Shown: piece after piece, positions 1-5,390 of the stretch
Layout of the letters: each line of letters opens with the position of its first letter
Position numbering within the stretch: position 1 is the stretch's first letter
NCBI GenBank assembly: GCA_016840025.1
Contig: JAEOTF010000414.1
Location: 1 to 6,250, forward strand
DNA from: Candidatus Hodarchaeota archaeon
GTDB lineage: Archaea > Asgardarchaeota > Heimdallarchaeia > Hodarchaeales > YT1-039
DNA: 6,250 nucleotides
Reading direction: 5' to 3'
The notes under the pieces: generated by a model
Seen by the model: only the letters and a program-made list of their open reading frames with translations
What the model was told of the DNA's origin: nothing
The model's database searches: none
Position numbers and translations under genes: made by a program

Positions 1-500
1 ACACCTGATGACCCAGTTGCATCCACAACAATTTTGGCTTCTAACCTCTTTATTTCTTTGTCCTTCTTACTTTTGACATTAACTCCTGTAATTTTGGCTT
101 CATCTACAATCAAACCATGTACTTGTACTTCATCAAACATATTTACTCCTGCATCCAGTGCATAACCTAGGAGTCTCTGCCCAAAGAGATGTCTGTCAAT
201 GATAAACCCTTCCTGATCCCCTCCGATCAGTCTCATCTTGTTTTGTTTATCAGGGGAGAATAAGTCTAATCCTTTTACGATTTTTTGTAATTCTGCTCCA
301 GTAGGGCAAGGAATTTCTAATTCTTCATGTGCATTTGTAAAATGAAATTCAGCAATCGCATCTCCACAAACTTTTCGTCCGATATCTTTCTGAGTTTTTC
401 TATCAAGTAAAGCAACATTCAATTTTCGTTTCTTAGCAAGCATAATTGCTGTGATACACCCCGCTGATCCTGCTCCACAAATTACAACATCAAATTTCAT
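1..500 (-). CDS. Geranylgeranyl reductase family FAD-dependent oxidoreductase, N-terminal part (cut by window edge)
   Basis: The reading frame is open from an ATG at 500 to the left edge, giving about 166 residues without a stop. The product begins with a Rossmann FAD-binding motif, G9-x-G11-x-x-G14 (VVICGAGSAG), with an acidic residue (D33) at the end of the second strand. Next comes KVCGD at residues 43-47, a hallmark of the geranylgeranyl reductase family. A segment reading GFIIDRHLFGQRLLGYALDAGV and a later VVDATGSSG also fit this family of flavoproteins. Family knowledge: in archaea these enzymes reduce the double bonds of geranylgeranyl chains in membrane ether lipids, using FAD and a reductant, at the membrane face. 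A related FAD oxidoreductase of another specificity cannot be excluded because the substrate-binding half is missing. The gene is divergent from the CinA-like gene, with 80 bp between the starts. A weak purine-rich site (GGTAAGGAA) lies just before the ATG. Confidence 0.85.
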   Translation of the reverse strand, partial: MKFDVVICGAGSAGCITAIMLAKKRKLNVALLDRKTQKDIGRKVCGDAIAEFHFTNAHEELEIPCPTGAELQKIVKGLDLFSPDKQNKMRLIGGDQEGFIIDRHLFGQRLLGYALDAGVNMFDEVQVHGLIVDEAKITGVNVKSKKDKEIKRLEAKIVVDATGSSG

Positions 501-550
501 ATTTCCTTACCTTTTTCTGTGAATAATGATCGATATCTAACTAAGAACTG

Positions 551-558
551 ATAAAAAA
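551..558 (+). promoter_or_regulatory. Candidate archaeal TATA box for the CinA-like gene
   Basis: The A-rich run ATAAAAAA is centred about 26 bases upstream of the ATG at 581. This is the expected TATA-to-start distance for a leaderless archaeal transcript. No Shine-Dalgarno-like sequence is visible before this ATG, which agrees with a leaderless mRNA. AT-rich DNA gives such matches by chance, so this is an inference from spacing. Confidence 0.4.
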
Positions 559-580
559 GTGAAGTTGAAAAACCGCTTTT

Positions 581-1381
581 ATGTCCTCTCTGCCAATTGT
601 TGAAATTATTAATTTTGGAAACGAACTTCTCAATGGTAGAACCACGAATACCAATGCAACATTTCTTGGGAAGCATTTAGCTGCAGCTGGTTTTCATATA
701 TCGCGCATTCAGATGATTGAGGATTCTAAAACCACTGATATAGCTGCTATTAAAGAAACGATTCAACGAAAACCACGTGTTTTGATTATAACAGGTGGGT
801 TGGGTCCTACATGGGATGATATCATTGCTGAATGCTTGTCAATTGCTATTGATCGGCCTCTTACACGAAATCTTGAAGCTGAGAAGCTAATGAAAGACGC
901 TTATGCACGTTTCAACCTAAATATTAAACCTGAAGCATATAAAATGGTTGATTTACCCGAGGGAGGAACACCAATCCCTAATTCAGTGGGTACCGCCCCA
1001 GGCATTCATGTAAGTTTCCCCGACATCGATATTTTTGCCCTACCTGGCGTTCCTAGTGAGATGAAGGCGATGATTACTGAGGAGGTAACTCCACGGATTC
1101 AAGGCTTATCTTCCTCTCATTTCTTCGAAGAGCGTTTTTTAGTGGAAGGGGTTCCCGAGTCCTATCTGGCAGAAACCATAAAGAAAATCAGAGATGAATT
1201 TAATCCAGTGTGGGTTAAAAGCCACCCCATGGGCACAGAAGGAACACCTCGAATCGAATTCCAGCTTACATTGAATTCAACAAATGTAGAAGATTATAAA
1301 TTAGTACAAAATGCTGTAACACGACTTAAAGCTGCCATAAAAAAGAAATTCAAGGATTCAGCAATTATTAGCTCCACCTAG
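581..1381 (+). CDS. CinA N-terminal-type protein (molybdopterin-binding-like domain, COG1058)
   Basis: This 266-residue protein is the stand-alone MoCF/molybdopterin-binding-like domain seen at the N-terminus of bacterial CinA. Visible motifs are GNELLNGRTTNTNA at residues 13-26, TGGLGPTWDD at 71-80, the NSVGTAPG stretch at 134-141, and LPGVPSEM at 154-161. These occur in the expected order for the family. The C-terminal nicotinamide-nucleotide amidase (PncC) half of bacterial CinA is absent, which is usual for archaeal members of about 250-270 residues. Family knowledge: full-length CinA proteins have been linked to ADP-ribose hydrolysis and pyridine-nucleotide salvage. The role of the stand-alone archaeal form is less certain, and no molybdenum-cofactor genes are near. 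The ATG at 581 is chosen because family homology begins within the first ten residues. It is divergent from the lipid reductase gene and convergent with the membrane protein gene. Confidence 0.88.
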   Translation: MSSLPIVEIINFGNELLNGRTTNTNATFLGKHLAAAGFHISRIQMIEDSKTTDIAAIKETIQRKPRVLIITGGLGPTWDDIIAECLSIAIDRPLTRNLEAEKLMKDAYARFNLNIKPEAYKMVDLPEGGTPIPNSVGTAPGIHVSFPDIDIFALPGVPSEMKAMITEEVTPRIQGLSSSHFFEERFLVEGVPESYLAETIKKIRDEFNPVWVKSHPMGTEGTPRIEFQLTLNSTNVEDYKLVQNAVTRLKAAIKKKFKDSAIISST

Positions 1382-1439
1382 TCTTCCATAAAACCACTGA
1401 TAGTTTTTCCTCTATTTATCCGCGTGGGTGGAGGAAGAC
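1381..1439. terminator. Inverted repeat between convergent genes, possible terminator region
   Basis: GTCTTCC at 1381-1387 is perfectly complementary to GGAAGAC at 1433-1439. A second 7-bp pairing, CTCCACC (1372-1378) with GGTGGAG (1427-1433), overlaps it, so only one can form at a time. The loop contains a T-rich run (TAGTTTTTCC, 1401-1410). The repeat fills almost the whole gap between the stop codon of the CinA-like gene and the stop of the facing membrane protein gene, as expected of a shared terminator. Archaeal termination relies mainly on U-tracts, so the hairpin itself may be incidental. Confidence 0.35.
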
Positions 1440-1440
1440 A

Positions 1441-1764
1441 TCAGTCGATTTCCAATAATAATGAAGCTCCAAACAGACTTTCTCTAATTTTTTTTCGGAC
1501 ATATGCGAAATAACTGAGCATTCCGCCGACCATACCCAAAGAATTTCCGAGTATTATTAATATTAATCCGAGAAAATAGTTGTCTATCCATATTCCCAAT
1601 ACATTTGCGGAATGGTCTGTTCCAAGACCTTGTTTTGGTGTAAAAAAACTTAAATAGCTCCCAAGAATAAAAAAACATATTCCTGGGATAACTAGTCCTA
1701 CACCAAAGATTCGTAATAATTTATCAATATTTTTGTATTGGTTTCTTGGTATTTCTGAAATCAA
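1441..1764 (-). CDS. Small membrane protein of unknown function, two predicted helices
   Basis: I do not recognise this 107-residue protein. It has two strongly hydrophobic segments, at about residues 19-41 (GVGLVIPGICFFILGSYLSFF) and 63-89 (FLGLILIILGNSLGMVGGML within it). They are joined by a short polar loop with TPKQGLGTDHS. A basic patch, RKKIR at 90-94, follows the second helix and suggests that this end is cytoplasmic. The start is TTG at 1764. An in-frame TGA lies only two codons upstream, and the next in-frame ATG is at residue 78, inside the second helix, so TTG is the sensible choice. The gene begins 15 bases after the cupin stop on the same strand, so the two are probably one operon. 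No enzymatic or transport motif is visible. Confidence 0.6.
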   Translation of the reverse strand: MISEIPRNQYKNIDKLLRIFGVGLVIPGICFFILGSYLSFFTPKQGLGTDHSANVLGIWIDNYFLGLILIILGNSLGMVGGMLSYFAYVRKKIRESLFGASLLLEID

Positions 1765-1779
1765 GATGACTCATTCTTC

Positions 1780-2124
1780 TTATTTTAATTTGGGAATCAT
1801 GCACAAGAACTCGACTGTCTCATTACCATTATTCTCATACCCATGAAGTTCATCGGAAGGGACATAAAGAGTGTCACCTGCAGATACGATTAATTCATCC
1901 CCTTTATCATTAAAGACTCGACAAGTGCCTGAAAGGAAGTAAATTTCATGTTCTTGAGGATGATTATGTAATCCAATAACTCCGCCTGCTTCAATAGTGA
2001 ATCTGCGCATAAAAAAGTTCGGAACGTCATCCTTCGGTCCCCAAAGCCACTGAATTGAAGTATTAGTAGAGCCGTAATCTGTTACCTGATCAGAATCGAT
2101 TTCTTTACTTGTCTTTTTCTGCAA
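1780..2124 (-). CDS. Single-domain cupin (Cupin_2-type) protein
   Basis: This 114-residue protein is a compact one-domain cupin. Motif 1 spans about residues 47-66 and contains H53-x-H55-x4-E60. Motif 2 spans about 83-98 (GDTLYVPSDELHGYEN) and contributes H94. These four residues are the classical metal ligands, so metal binding is likely. The small-domain architecture occurs in isomerases, dioxygenases, sugar-binding and regulatory proteins, and the specific substrate cannot be read from the sequence. The start is TTG at 2124. An in-frame TGA lies two codons upstream, and a good ribosome site (GGTGAT) sits five bases before it. The next ATG, at residue 39, would cut into the barrel. The gene probably heads an operon with the small membrane protein downstream. 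Confidence 0.82.
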   Translation of the reverse strand: MQKKTSKEIDSDQVTDYGSTNTSIQWLWGPKDDVPNFFMRRFTIEAGGVIGLHNHPQEHEIYFLSGTCRVFNDKGDELIVSAGDTLYVPSDELHGYENNGNETVEFLCMIPKLK

Positions 2125-2485
2125 GATAAATCACCAGTTCACATATAGCATAATTAGATTACAAATTTTTATCTTTTATTAATAAAGAATACAAAAAATC
2201 TAATGGTTTTCTGTGTCGTTGAGGTAATCTGCGATAATTGAAAGATTTTTTCAATATTTCCATTTATCTCGTTGATTTTGACTCTTCTATGCCGCAACCA
2301 CTGCTTGAATATCTTAACTTATCCTGATAATTTAGTCACTTTATCTGTCAATCTATTATTATCATTAAAATAATCAAAAATAACCTCTCTTTACAAACAT
2401 TTTGGGACCTTTTTGACCGTATTATTTCCACCCTATACACTCCCATTCAATACGATTTTTCAAGTCCGCTGAAAATTGTATTTTC
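2125..2485. other. Divergent intergenic region, AT-rich, no gene seen
   Basis: This 361-bp gap lies between the divergent cupin gene and the 123-codon gene and should hold both promoters. On the minus strand, AT-rich candidates for the cupin promoter are TGCTATATGT (2150-2141) and TTTATTAATAAA (about 2186-2175). The second fits better if the transcript includes the GGTGAT site. For the plus-strand gene only a weak TATA-like stretch (ACGATTTTT, about 2452-2460) lies at leaderless spacing. I see no RNA gene, strong hairpin or convincing open frame. The length is generous for two promoters. Confidence 0.45.
2130..2135 (-). promoter_or_regulatory. Ribosome binding site deciding the TTG start of the cupin gene
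   Basis: GGTGAT on the minus strand is complementary to the archaeal 16S tail core (AUCACC) and lies five bases before TTG 2124. It supports translation from this non-ATG codon. It also implies a leadered transcript. Confidence 0.6.
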
Positions 2486-2857
2486 ATGTCATTAGAGTTG
2501 ATTAATAAGAAGATTGAGGAAGCTAAAGCTAAATTTGAGCTTCTTCAAACCGACGAAAGTTCACTCGATTTTTCCGAACCCATCACACTACTCCAAGATG
2601 CATTCAATGAAAGTCAGAAACTAAAAATACTCGATTATCCTATCCAAGCGGAAATTCTTACTCTTCTCGCTGATTCGTTCGGTTTAGAGGGAGAACGTGC
2701 ACAAGATCCTGATAAGCTAAAATCAGCAATCTGGCAGGGTGAGAGACTTTTTCGTATCTATGACAACAAGCTTACTTCGTTAGAATATTATCCAAAACGG
2801 ACAGAGATCCGCCAAAAAATCGTGAAATGGAAAGATCTGCGACTTAGCCTTTTATAA
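2486..2857 (+). CDS. Hypothetical helical soluble protein, 123 residues
   Basis: I do not recognise this protein. It is highly charged, has no signal peptide or membrane segment, and its composition suggests an all-helical fold. One helix runs through INKKIEEAKAKFELLQ near the N-terminus. Amphipathic stretches around residues 34-70 (ITLLQDAFNESQKLKILDYP, then AEILTLLADSFGLEGERA) vaguely recall helical-repeat proteins such as TPR. No catalytic motif is visible. The ATG at 2486 has no ribosome site, so a leaderless transcript is plausible. The stop at 2857 lies only 16 bp from the palindrome marking the right end of the iscB element. The element therefore landed just beyond this gene. Whether the present C-terminus (KWKDLRLSLL) is native or was altered by the insertion cannot be judged without a homologue. 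Confidence 0.6.
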   Translation: MSLELINKKIEEAKAKFELLQTDESSLDFSEPITLLQDAFNESQKLKILDYPIQAEILTLLADSFGLEGERAQDPDKLKSAIWQGERLFRIYDNKLTSLEYYPKRTEIRQKIVKWKDLRLSLL

Positions 2858-2873
2858 GACAAAGCCAAGAAAA

Positions 2874-2898
2874 CCCACTTATCGCTTGCATGGGTGGG
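2874..2898 (-). repeat. Right-end imperfect palindrome of the iscB element, overlapping the iscB stop codon
   Basis: This 25-nt sequence begins CCCAC and ends GTGGG on the minus strand. It folds as five base pairs, two C-A mismatches, two more base pairs (A-T and T-A) and a 7-nt loop (GCAAGCG). On the opposite strand the mismatches become G-T wobbles. Imperfect subterminal hairpins of this kind are the TnpA recognition structures in IS200/IS605 elements. It matches the left palindrome in length and in its terminal five bases on each side. The last iscB codons (His-Pro-Cys-Lys-Arg) and the TAA stop at 2879-2881 lie inside it. Confidence 0.65.
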
Positions 2899-4255
2899 AT
2901 GAATTGGCTGGATCAGGTTCTATCACTTGACAAATACCTTTTCGCCAACAGATAGGTGTAACCAATGAAGTTTTAACAGGTTTTGCTAGTCCATCTAACT
3001 TAATATACAGTCCATAATTTTGTATGCCTTTCACCAGATATTTTTTACCTTGAAAAAGCACAATATCTTTGGGTTGGAACTTATACCTTTGTCTGCGGAT
3101 ATTAACCCTCCCTTTGTTTGTCTTATGACCTCTATACTTCCGTAGGTTTTCTTTATTCAGGGTCTTGTTTCTGGTTCGTCTGCCACAAAACAACTCCTGT
3201 CCACTTGCTTTCTTGCCTGTACGGGTGTCTAGGTATTTTGCGTCATAAAACTTCTGCAAAGACCGATTATTGCGTCTAATCTGCTCAAAATTCGTTGGAA
3301 TTGCGCGTTTTTGAGTTGTGCCGTTAGCAATGACAAATGCATCGTTAGTATGAGATTTTGCAAGTTTTAACCTTTTCCGTTTCATCTTGGTCAGGTAACC
3401 GTAGGTGTGATCGCAGTCTAAGGCATTGATTAATCTCCATCGCACAATAGACATGAAAGTTTCAGGTTTAAAGGACTTTAATTTTGGGTGCCAACCATAC
3501 AAAACTCCGTTTTTCTGATGATTCTTTGGTGTATGGCAGTTAATACAGAGTGTAATCAGATTGCTTGGTCTATCACTTCGATCTCCTTTCCAAAAACCGA
3601 TGTGATGAACTTCTAGGATTTTTTCTTTCTTCTGCTTCGTGCAGTTAGGATTCTGACATTCATGATGATCTCGGTGCAAAATATATTCACGTAAATTCCA
3701 AAAACCTGCTTGATTGCCTTCTTGATAGCCTGAGCCTTCAATGTCGGGATTTTTGATCTTCTGGATGTCAAAATTGGCGGCTTCGGTAGTTATGCATGTG
3801 ATCGGCAGAATAGATTTAAGTAACTCTATGAAACGGATATGAGAGTCTAACTTGTGTTGAATGGAAGGAGCTAACCACCCTTCCTTTCTATTTCTATTTT
3901 GGAATCTTGGTTTTCGGTGTCGCAATTGATTCTTTCGTTGTCTTCTGTACATGGCTCTTTCGCTTATTCTCTCTGATATACCTTCAAGAAGACGTAATAC
4001 TCCTGCAAATAGTTCTTCACCTTTTGTAATTACCGAAAAACCAATGTAGGTATAACCCGAATCAATTCCAAGTTCAATCTCTTGTTTGTAACCACTCGAA
4101 CCAAAATTGAGTTGAATTACAAACGGATCATGTCTGACAATCTTCGCTTTATTCGATTGGAGAAGTAACCGTGCCTGACGTGGAGTAGTTGGCATTATAG
4201 GTTTTCCATGTCGATTCAAGACGAAGACTTTGTTCATTATTTTTTTTACATTCAT
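2879..4255 (-). CDS. iscB: IscB, omega-RNA-guided HNH/RuvC DNA nuclease
   Basis: This is a complete IscB of 458 residues, within the usual 400-500 range. In order: an N-terminal PLMP-type domain (VFVLNRHGKPIMP at 10-22, with PIMP replacing PLMP, and the ARLLL helix); RuvC-I with D65 in ELGIDSGYTYIGF; an arginine-rich bridge helix at about 95-117 (RAMYRRQRKNQLRHRKPR); RuvC-II with E158 (TTEAANFD); an HNH domain at about 195-250; RuvC-III with H302-x-x-D305; and a basic C-terminal target-interaction region containing RYKFQPKDIV and KGIQNYG. The HNH domain shows C200/C205 and C237/C240 as zinc ligands, and H217-H218, N232 and H241. All catalytic residues are present, so the nuclease is probably active. 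Family knowledge: IscB uses omega RNA to cut double-stranded DNA beside a target-adjacent motif and is ancestral to Cas9. ATG 4255 gives the longest form. ATG 4237 (residue 7) is equally plausible because family similarity begins there. Confidence 0.95.
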   Translation of the reverse strand: MNVKKIMNKVFVLNRHGKPIMPTTPRQARLLLQSNKAKIVRHDPFVIQLNFGSSGYKQEIELGIDSGYTYIGFSVITKGEELFAGVLRLLEGISERISERAMYRRQRKNQLRHRKPRFQNRNRKEGWLAPSIQHKLDSHIRFIELLKSILPITCITTEAANFDIQKIKNPDIEGSGYQEGNQAGFWNLREYILHRDHHECQNPNCTKQKKEKILEVHHIGFWKGDRSDRPSNLITLCINCHTPKNHQKNGVLYGWHPKLKSFKPETFMSIVRWRLINALDCDHTYGYLTKMKRKRLKLAKSHTNDAFVIANGTTQKRAIPTNFEQIRRNNRSLQKFYDAKYLDTRTGKKASGQELFCGRRTRNKTLNKENLRKYRGHKTNKGRVNIRRQRYKFQPKDIVLFQGKKYLVKGIQNYGLYIKLDGLAKPVKTSLVTPICWRKGICQVIEPDPANSSHPCKR

Positions 4256-4270
4256 TATTTTTCGTTTCTT

Positions 4271-4526
4271 AAATTCTGGTCAGGCTAAAAGAAAGCCTGG
4301 CTCCCGAAAGGGAGTAGTCCACATCGCCAATGTTACTAGAGGTTTCCTTTGGTTGTCAGCAACACTTCGCCTAGCCCTGTAGCGATGTTTAATCACTGAC
4401 CGCAGAGTGTCGGACTTGTGGAGTATCCGACAGTGCCTATACATTCTCCGTAACGACAGGCTAATCAACAGGGCTTGAAATCACTTCCAAGCCCACAGAT
4501 CACTAGCGTCTGTGGGTAGTTGACAA
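4271..4526 (-). ncRNA. Omega RNA scaffold of IscB
   Basis: The segment upstream of iscB is richer in G and C than its surroundings and dense in perfect helices on the minus strand. A left-end hairpin occupies 4516-4492. A 10-bp stem with a GUGA (GNRA) tetraloop occupies 4494-4471. TGTCGGA (4432-4426) pairs with TCCGACA (4414-4408). ACATCGC (4388-4382) pairs over a long range with GCGATGT (4327-4321). CTCCC (4314-4310) pairs with GGGAG (4305-4301). CAGGCT (4299-4294) pairs with AGCCTG (4286-4281). Also, AGCCCTGT (4475-4468) is fully complementary to ACAGGGCT (4380-4373), suggesting a pseudoknot or an alternative fold. Location, length (about 240 nt) and stem density match IscB omega RNAs, which lie 5' of iscB and carry their guide at the 5' end. 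The guide would start beyond 4526. Exact RNA ends are not known. Transcription could come from readthrough of the same-strand gene at 4608-5114. Confidence 0.85.
4492..4516 (-). repeat. Left-end palindrome of the iscB element
   Basis: An 8-bp perfect stem (CCCACAGA with TCTGTGGG) encloses a 9-nt loop (CGCTAGTGA), 25 nt in total, the same length as the right-end palindrome and with the same CCCAC/GTGGG termini. In IS200/IS605 elements such a hairpin near the left end is bound by TnpA as single-stranded DNA. Here it also forms the first hairpin of the omega RNA. Its last three bases (GGG, 4494-4492) are shared with the next stem. Confidence 0.7.
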
Positions 4527-4546
4527 TACTTAATTTTCGTGGATAG
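4527..4546 (-). other. Predicted omega-RNA guide segment (element-flanking DNA)
   Basis: By the IscB rule that the guide is the host sequence just outside the left end, the guide would read, on the minus strand, about 20 nt ending in ATTAAGTA next to the element. It falls in the duplicated downstream flank of the secreted-protein gene. The position depends on the inferred boundary at 4526/4527 and on guide length. Confidence 0.45.
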
Positions 4547-4607
4547 TACCATTTCAAGGACTAAGATCTTCTAGTTCTATTATCTCCAGATAATATACTT
4601 AAGCATG
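4527..4607 (-). repeat. Duplicated downstream flank, copy 1 (pairs with 5391-5475)
   Basis: This segment, 3' of the first secreted-protein gene, aligns with the segment 3' of the second gene. Shared blocks include TTTTCGTGGA, AGTTCTATTATCTCC and ATAATAT, with scattered substitutions and small indels. The duplication unit therefore covers noncoding DNA as well as the gene. Copy 1 contains a palindrome, ATTATCT-CC-AGATAAT (4579-4594), degenerate in copy 2 (5446-5461), which might act in termination. No open frame is evident. Confidence 0.7.
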
Positions 4608-5114
4608 TCAATTTATCATTGATTTTCGCCTATATTGTATTAGAATAGCCAGCAGACTAATGATGAATGGTAATACAACAAACTCTTGCCCTTCAAACTC
4701 GGGTATATCTGGATCAGGACCTATAAAATCCCCGAGATCGGGGAATAAATCGAGAGTAAATGGATCTCCAGTCTCTACTTGGAAGAACACTGCAGGCCAA
4801 CTAAGAACATGGGGAGGAATGTCCCAGATCAATGTGTTTCCATCTACACCCGCCTCAAATTGACTGAGTTCTGTATAATCAGAACCATCTGATTGCTGGG
4901 ATAGACGTAAATAATACGAATAAGCCAGAGGTTGAGGCGTAGCTGCGTAAGTTACAACGACTGTAGCAAAGCTAGTGTCAATGTAAACGATCTCCGCTTC
5001 GAGAGGAAATCCTTCAGTTGGATTATCGTTATAATGGAAGTTTGGAATCGCATATCCAGTTATTACTAAATTTACCAACATGACTATTAATAAGAGATAC
5101 ACTAATTTTCGCAT
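4608..5114 (-). CDS. Secreted surface protein with PEF-CTERM-like tail, copy 1 of a tandem pair
   Basis: This 168-residue protein starts with a classical signal peptide: MRK, a hydrophobic core to about residue 19, and a likely cleavage after GYA (22). A beta-rich extracellular domain of unknown fold follows; the block PPHVLSWPAVFFQVET is identical in both copies. The tail has IPEFE (PEF at 138-140), QEF at 143-145, a short hydrophobic segment (about 146-159) and the basic cluster RRK (162-164). This arrangement resembles the PEF-CTERM signal, which in archaea is thought to be processed by an archaeosortase that anchors the protein to the surface. The protein might instead simply stay anchored by its C-terminal helix. 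The ATG at 5114 is preceded at four bases by AGGTGG. It is about 70% identical by eye to the next gene. No enzymatic motif is visible, so surface display or binding is an inference. Confidence 0.78.
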   Translation of the reverse strand: MRKLVYLLLIVMLVNLVITGYAIPNFHYNDNPTEGFPLEAEIVYIDTSFATVVVTYAATPQPLAYSYYLRLSQQSDGSDYTELSQFEAGVDGNTLIWDIPPHVLSWPAVFFQVETGDPFTLDLFPDLGDFIGPDPDIPEFEGQEFVVLPFIISLLAILIQYRRKSMIN

Positions 5115-5118
5115 ATAT

Positions 5119-5124
5119 CCACCT
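5119..5124 (-). promoter_or_regulatory. Shine-Dalgarno site of secreted-protein copy 1
   Basis: AGGTGG lies four bases before ATG 5114. The same site with the same spacing precedes copy 2, and the surrounding TCAAAAAT...GAT context is conserved. Both starts are therefore well supported. Confidence 0.7.
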
Positions 5125-5390
5125 AATTTTTGACATTTTTTATCTAACTATAACTTGATGGTTTAATTAATTGAATTATTAATCTTCTGTTAGGTATACT
5201 TTGTACAACTATAAAAAGGAAAACTGCTTGGGAAAAAGAATCAATGTATTGTAAAGGAAAATATGGTAACATATTTAGTAACCAGAACCGTTTTACAGGC
5301 TTTTTACGACCATAACTAACAATATACGGTAGCTTGTTTCCTTGGTTTGGGCGAACGATTGAAAACATTAATATCAAATATAATAACGTT

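Larger units (their letters stand above)
2874..4526 (-). mobile_element. IS200/IS605-like element carrying iscB and omega RNA, without tnpA (minimum extent)
   Basis: The unit reads, on the minus strand: left-end palindrome (4516-4492), structured RNA (to about 4271), iscB (4255-2879), right-end palindrome (2898-2874). This is the known order of IscB-encoding IS200/IS605 relatives. The left boundary is set at about 4526/4527. There, sequence shared with the second copy of the downstream duplication (starting TACTTA at 4527 and at 5391) stops abruptly. This leaves about 10 bases before the left palindrome. The right boundary is uncertain by perhaps 15 bp beyond 2874. No HUH Y1 transposase (TnpA) is encoded, so movement would need a transposase in trans. 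Absence of terminal inverted repeats and target duplication is normal for this family. The boundaries are inference. Confidence 0.75.

Noticed and set aside
1484..1678. 64-codon open frame overlapping the small membrane protein gene
   Set aside because: It is an alternate frame of the same strand with a less protein-like composition; the overlapping frame has two clean membrane helices.
4280..4468. 62-codon open frame on the minus strand upstream of iscB
   Set aside because: It lies wholly within the stem-rich omega RNA region, has no ribosome site, and its Arg/Ser-rich translation resembles no family. The RNA structure explains the sequence better.
2874..4526. A CRISPR-Cas9 locus
   Set aside because: The nuclease has RuvC and HNH domains, but its size (458 residues), PLMP-type N-terminus and lack of a recognition lobe, repeat array or cas1/cas2 mark it as IscB, not Cas9.
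4256..4526. A riboswitch or tRNA/rRNA fragment upstream of iscB
   Set aside because: The folded segment has no tRNA cloverleaf or T-loop signature and no recognised riboswitch core. Its position between the element's left end and iscB fits an omega RNA.
4660..4863. 67-codon open frame on the plus strand
   Set aside because: It is antisense to the secreted-protein copy 1; its Gly/Ser/Asn-rich translation is the shadow of the coding strand. The same shadow appears in copy 2.
5144..5377. 77-codon minus-strand frame between the paralogues
   Set aside because: It has a TTG start without a ribosome site, no motif, and overlaps the copy 1 promoter. It may be a remnant but cannot be supported as a gene.
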